Source: CAZEPJ01 sp964514105 (GTDB lineage Bacteria; Desulfobacterota; Desulfocorpusculales; Desulfocorpusculum). Taken from it: a stretch of DNA of 64,000 nt. Shown piece by piece: positions 60,370 through 64,000 of the stretch. The stretch lies in NCBI GenBank assembly GCA_964514105.1, contig CAZEPJ010000005.1, forward strand, positions 44,238-108,237, given 5' to 3'. The position numbers and the translations under genes are program-made. Below the pieces are notes generated by a model, which was not told the DNA's origin, searched no databases, and was given only the letters and a program-made list of their open reading frames with translations. Position 1 is the first letter of the stretch. Every line of letters starts with the position of its first letter.

Positions 60370-61337
60370 TGCTCCAGGACCTCCTTCCGGAGCCTGGGGT
60401 TGAGGACCTCATCCATGGCCCTTCCCACCAGGTAAAAGGACAGGGTGATCAGGGAAATGCAGATGCCGGGGGGCAGGAGCCAGTACGGGGCCCGGAACAT
60501 GTGGCCCGTTTTCCAGACCCACTGGAGCATCATCCCCCACGAGACCGTGGACGGGTCTCCGAAACCGAGGAACGACAGGGCGGCCTCGATGAGGATGGCC
60601 GAGGTGACCCCGAAGGTCATGTACAGGAATGACAGGGGCAGCACGTTGGGCAGGATGTGGCGCATGAGGATGCGCATGCGGGAGGCTCCGGCCACCCGGG
60701 CCGCCTCGATGTACGGCCTCACCTTGAGAGAGAGGGTCTGGGAGCGAATGACGCGGGAGACCCCCGCCCACTTGAGCAGCGAGATGATGATCACCAGGTT
60801 CCAGATGGAAAGCTGGCCCACCACCGAGGAGAGGATCAGGATGACCAGGAGCCCGGGGAGGACCATGACGATGTCGGCCAGCCGCATGAGAAAGGTGTCC
60901 ATGGTCCGGCCGAAGAAGCCGGCGATCATCCCCACCAGGGTCCCGATGGCCACGGCCATGAAGGCGGCGGAGATGCCGATGGCAAAGGCCACGCGAGTGC
61001 CCGTGAGCACCTGGGAGAGGATATCCCGACCCATGAAATCGGTCCCCAACCAATGGCTCCTGGACGGGCCAACGGACGATGCGATGTGGGGGTCCACGCC
61101 GCTCATGGGGTGGTACATGGGATCCACCAGGGGGGGGACGAAGCTCCCCGCGGCCATGAGGGCGAACAAAACCAGGAGCCCGAGGCCCAGAAGGCCCATG
61201 GGATTCCTGCGATAGATGGCCCAGTTTTCTCCCAGGTGCCTCAGCCAGTGGATGCCCGGCTTGTGGAACCGGCGATGGAGATCGTCGCCGTCTGCCCCTT
61301 GGCGATGGGATGGATGCCGTGCCGTGTCCTCTCTCAT
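60366..61337 (-). CDS. peptide-type ABC transporter permease (DppC/OppC-like)
   Basis: A 323-residue permease. A cytoplasmic N-terminal segment of about 45 residues precedes the first membrane segment. Then come the DppC hallmark SRSHWLGTDFMGRDILSQVL and the EAA loop AARVAGASRMRILMRHILPN, with about six membrane segments in all. The ATG overlaps the stop of the other permease by one base (TGATG). Confidence 0.92.
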   Translation of the reverse strand: MREDTARHPSHRQGADGDDLHRRFHKPGIHWLRHLGENWAIYRRNPMGLLGLGLLVLFALMAAGSFVPPLVDPMYHPMSGVDPHIASSVGPSRSHWLGTDFMGRDILSQVLTGTRVAFAIGISAAFMAVAIGTLVGMIAGFFGRTMDTFLMRLADIVMVLPGLLVILILSSVVGQLSIWNLVIIISLLKWAGVSRVIRSQTLSLKVRPYIEAARVAGASRMRILMRHILPNVLPLSFLYMTFGVTSAILIEAALSFLGFGDPSTVSWGMMLQWVWKTGHMFRAPYWLLPPGICISLITLSFYLVGRAMDEVLNPRLRKEVLEQ

Positions 61338-62314
61338 CAGTATCGGATCCTGGGATCTAGGTACGCGTAAATGACGTCCACCACCAAATTGGCCACCAGC
61401 ACGAATGCGGCGATGAGCAGAAAGGCCGCCTGAGCCAGGGGGTAGTCTCCGCTGCTCACCGAGAAGACCAGCTCCCGCCCCAGCCCCGGCCAGGAGAAGA
61501 TGGTCTCGGTGATGGCGCCCCCGTTGATGGAGAAGGCCAGGCTCAGGCCCAAGCTCGTCACCACGGGCAGGGACGCGTTGGGCGCCGCGTGGCGGTTGCG
61601 GATGACGTTCTCGGGGAGCCCCTTGGCCCGGGCCGTGAGGATGTAGTCCTCCCGCAGGGTCTCGAGCATGGTGCTTCGCATCACGAGGGTGTACCCGCCG
61701 AAGTGGGTCAGGAAGAGGACCCCCATGGGCAATGCCATATGGTGAAGCACGTCCAGTCCCTTGCGCAGCCAACCGGATTCCGGGTCCAGCCAAACCTCCG
61801 GGCTGATCATGCCGTTGAGGGGAAACCAGCCCAGATGGTAGGCGAAGATCCAGATCACGATCAAGGCCAGCCAGGGAAGGAAGAAGGTGTGGGTCAGGAG
61901 TCCGAAGAAGCTCACCGAGGTGTCCAGGAGGCTACCCCGCTTCCAGGCCAGGACCTTGCCCCAGGAGATGCCGGCAAAGGCGTACAGGACCGTCACCGTG
62001 GTGAACAGGATGGCGGTCTTGGGCAACCGGTCCCCCAGGATCTCCACCACGGGCTGCCGGTAATGGAAGGAGATGCCGAACTCGCCCCGGACAAAGTTCC
62101 ACAGGTACATCAGGTACTGGCGGAGGAGGGGCTGGTCCAGGCCCAGCTGGCTCTTGATCAGGGCCACCTCCTCGTCGGTCATCATGGGGTCGGTCATCAT
62201 GGCCACGGGGTCGTTGGGCGCCATGCGGAAGAGGATGAACAGGAGGGTCAGGATGATGAAGAAGGTGACGACGATCTGGGCGGACCGCACGGCCAGGAAC
62301 TTTCGTAGGTTCAT
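61337..62314 (-). CDS. peptide-type ABC transporter permease (DppB/OppB-like)
   Basis: A 325-residue permease with six membrane segments, the N-terminal RSAQIVVTFFIILTLLFILF, the typical MAPNDPVAMM and LGLDQPLLRQYLMYL periplasmic region, and the EAA loop TARAKGLPENVIRNRHAAPN. The ATG at 62314 is preferred over 62359, whose leader is Arg-rich. It forms the channel with the DppC-like protein. Confidence 0.92.
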   Translation of the reverse strand: MNLRKFLAVRSAQIVVTFFIILTLLFILFRMAPNDPVAMMTDPMMTDEEVALIKSQLGLDQPLLRQYLMYLWNFVRGEFGISFHYRQPVVEILGDRLPKTAILFTTVTVLYAFAGISWGKVLAWKRGSLLDTSVSFFGLLTHTFFLPWLALIVIWIFAYHLGWFPLNGMISPEVWLDPESGWLRKGLDVLHHMALPMGVLFLTHFGGYTLVMRSTMLETLREDYILTARAKGLPENVIRNRHAAPNASLPVVTSLGLSLAFSINGGAITETIFSWPGLGRELVFSVSSGDYPLAQAAFLLIAAFVLVANLVVDVIYAYLDPRIRY

Positions 62315-62355
62315 GAGACGCCGCTCTCGAACATCAGGTCCGCGTCCTGCGCGGA

Positions 62356-64000
62356 TCACTTCTTCACAGGCTTCACCTGCAGGAAGGTCCAGAGGTTTCC
62401 GATGCCGCCCGACATCTCCTCCCAGCCTTCAAACTTGTCCGTCCGGACGCCCTCCAAGTTCATGGGGACGTACAGGGGGAGGTACGGCAGATCCTGATTG
62501 AGCATCTCCTGGAGGCGATGGACCATCTTTTGCCGCTCGGCCACGTCCATGGCCAGGGCCTGGCGGTCGGCCAGCTCGTCGAACTGGGGGTTGCGATACC
62601 CCACCGTGTTCTTCCCCTCGGGCTTGTCCTCCCGGGAGTGGAAGAAGGACCGCAGGAAGTCGGGATCCTGCCCCAAGGCCCCCCAGCCCGACACGAACAT
62701 ATCGAAGTCCCGCTCCGCCCCGATCTTCTTGTTCATGGCCGAGAAGGCCATGGGCTTCCAGTTGACGGGGACGCCGAACTCCTTGAGCCACTGTTGCACC
62801 AGATTGGCCGTCTGGGCCCGCTGGGCATCGTAGTCGGCCGGCGGACTCAGGAGATTGATGGGCGCAATGGGCTGCCCGTCCGGCAGCTTGAGCCCGCCGC
62901 CTGGCGTGGAGAACTGACCCGGCATCTGCCCGCCCTCCGGCTCCACGTCCCAACGATACCCCGCCTCCTTGAGCAGGGCCACGGCCTTGGAGACCCGCTC
63001 CTTCCAGGTCAGCCCCTCGCCCCACCTGGGCGGGTTCTTGAGGGTGAACTTGCCGATCTCCGGGGGCACCAGGGTGTCCAGGCGCACCCCCTCGTTGTGC
63101 AGGATGCGCTGAACGATGAAGTCCTTGTCCACCAGATACGCCACCGCATGCCGAAAGGCGGGGTGGGCCATGGGGGGGCGGCGCAGGTTGAATCCCAGGT
63201 ACCGGAAGCCGCTCTTGGGCTCGGAGAAGACCCGGATGTTCGCGCTCTTCCTGAGGTCCTCCAGGTAACCGGATTCGATCCCCCACCAGAAATAGTCGAT
63301 CTCCCCCTTCTTGAGGGCCAGGATGGCCGTATCCGTATTGCCGAAGACCTTGAAGACGATCCCCTCCACATGGGGACCCAGGGTGCGGTTCGCCAAGGTG
63401 GCGTTGCGCCCGAAGAAACGCTCGTTGCGCTTGAGATGGATGTAGGCCCCTTTCTGCCACTCGTGAAAGGAGAAAGGCCCCACGCTCTCGGGTTTGTTCA
63501 CCGGGTGGGTGGTCAGGAGCTCCACGGGCTTGACCAGAGCCGCCGCCAGGCCCTCCTGGCCCGACTTGCCCGCCGCCTCCTGGGCCTTGAGGCCGTCTTC
63601 CAGGAGCTTCTGGGCCTGCCCCGCCAGGGAGGCCCACCGGGCCTTCTGGATGACGACGCTGGTGAGGGTCCGCTCCCACAGGATGGCCGAGGGCCTGGCC
63701 AGGGTCAGCACCACGGTTCGGGCATCGGGGGCCTCCACCTTGTCCACGAAGTTCCAGTTGTTCCAGTACGCCGGGATGCGGAATCGGCGGATCATATCGG
63801 CCGTGAAGACCACGTCGTAGGCCGTGAAAGGCGAGCCGTCGTCCCACTTGGCCTCGCGCACATGGAAGGTGACCGTCTTGGCGGTCTCGTCCCAGACCGG
63901 CTCATCCTGGGCGAGCCAGGGCACCAAGTTCTCGCCGTCCGGGTCTCGGTAGTACAGGCGCTGGTAACAGAAGAGCAGGACCTTGCTGGCCCAGATGTCC
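62356..64000 (-). CDS. peptide-type ABC transporter solute-binding protein, 5' part outside the window
   Basis: A family 5 extracellular solute-binding protein, read leftward from the right edge in an open frame; the N-terminus and signal peptide lie beyond the window. Visible pattern: WDETAKTVTFHVREAKWDDG, SPFTAYDVVFTADMI, a Leu/Ala/Lys-rich insertion around 63500-63650, VGPFSFHEWQKGAYIHLKRN, FRHAVAYLVDKDFIVQRIL, and the C-terminal YRNPQFDELADRQ region. Family 5 receptors bind peptides, nickel chelates, opines or metallophores. First gene in the transporter plus ATP-grasp unit visible here; 41 bases separate it from the DppB-like gene. Confidence 0.92.
   Translation of the reverse strand, partial: DIWASKVLLFCYQRLYYRDPDGENLVPWLAQDEPVWDETAKTVTFHVREAKWDDGSPFTAYDVVFTADMIRRFRIPAYWNNWNFVDKVEAPDARTVVLTLARPSAILWERTLTSVVIQKARWASLAGQAQKLLEDGLKAQEAAGKSGQEGLAAALVKPVELLTTHPVNKPESVGPFSFHEWQKGAYIHLKRNERFFGRNATLANRTLGPHVEGIVFKVFGNTDTAILALKKGEIDYFWWGIESGYLEDLRKSANIRVFSEPKSGFRYLGFNLRRPPMAHPAFRHAVAYLVDKDFIVQRILHNEGVRLDTLVPPEIGKFTLKNPPRWGEGLTWKERVSKAVALLKEAGYRWDVEPEGGQMPGQFSTPGGGLKLPDGQPIAPINLLSPPADYDAQRAQTANLVQQWLKEFGVPVNWKPMAFSAMNKKIGAERDFDMFVSGWGALGQDPDFLRSFFHSREDKPEGKNTVGYRNPQFDELADRQALAMDVAERQKMVHRLQEMLNQDLPYLPLYVPMNLEGVRTDKFEGWEEMSGGIGNLWTFLQVKPVKK

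Overview
The window is strongly GC-rich, densely coding DNA from what looks like a Gram-negative anaerobe or facultative anaerobe. Pointers are an Mla-type outer-membrane lipid transport operon, periplasmic TRAP solute receptors, a periplasmic octaheme cytochrome, a sigma-54 promoter and a cytoplasmic NiFe hydrogenase. I would place it provisionally near Desulfobacterota or a neighbouring phylum; no rRNA or tRNA gene is present to settle this.

Left part (1-15.7 kb). A gene runs off the left edge. Next come an FMN-binding flavoprotein and a leftward octaheme nitrite reductase with a D-2-hydroxyacid dehydrogenase. A rightward operon (4312-12640) follows, headed by a near-consensus sigma-54 promoter. 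It encodes a group 3 NiFe hydrogenase made of a NuoE-like subunit, a NuoF-like subunit fused to a GltD/NfnB-like NADPH flavoprotein, a NuoG-like subunit, the small and large hydrogenase subunits and the maturation protease. The large fusion suggests a hydrogenase that exchanges electrons with more than one acceptor and may be electron-bifurcating. A receiver-only response regulator and a membrane histidine kinase follow with their own promoter.

Middle part (15.8-33.4 kb). There are an aminotransferase, a CitE-like lyase, a Nudix hydrolase and two secreted proteins of unknown function. A long leftward block then holds a DctPQM TRAP transporter and a complete 2-oxoacid dehydrogenase set (E2, E3, E1 alpha, E1 beta) ending in a ketopantoate-reductase-like gene. 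Upstream of it lies a TAXI-type TRAP transporter with its DUF1850 partner. The layout suggests uptake and oxidation of a carboxylate, probably a 2-oxoacid or a compound converted to one.

Right-centre (33.7-53.8 kb), all rightward. This holds a free-standing glycogen-binding-type domain protein, cobO, an MFS carrier, mlaE-F-D-C, ppdK, smc, ftsY, a small Cys-rich protein, recD2, a UroD-family protein with an MFS carrier, a metallo-beta-lactamase-fold hydrolase and a cold-shock protein with a long leader and a clear terminator.

Right end (54.2-64 kb), leftward. A complete peptide-type ABC importer (receptor, two permeases, two ATPases) is translationally coupled to three consecutive ATP-grasp-like proteins, one of which looks circularly permuted. 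This cluster and the fused hydrogenase are the two best candidates for undescribed biology here. I saw no CRISPR array, insertion sequence, prophage, rRNA or tRNA.
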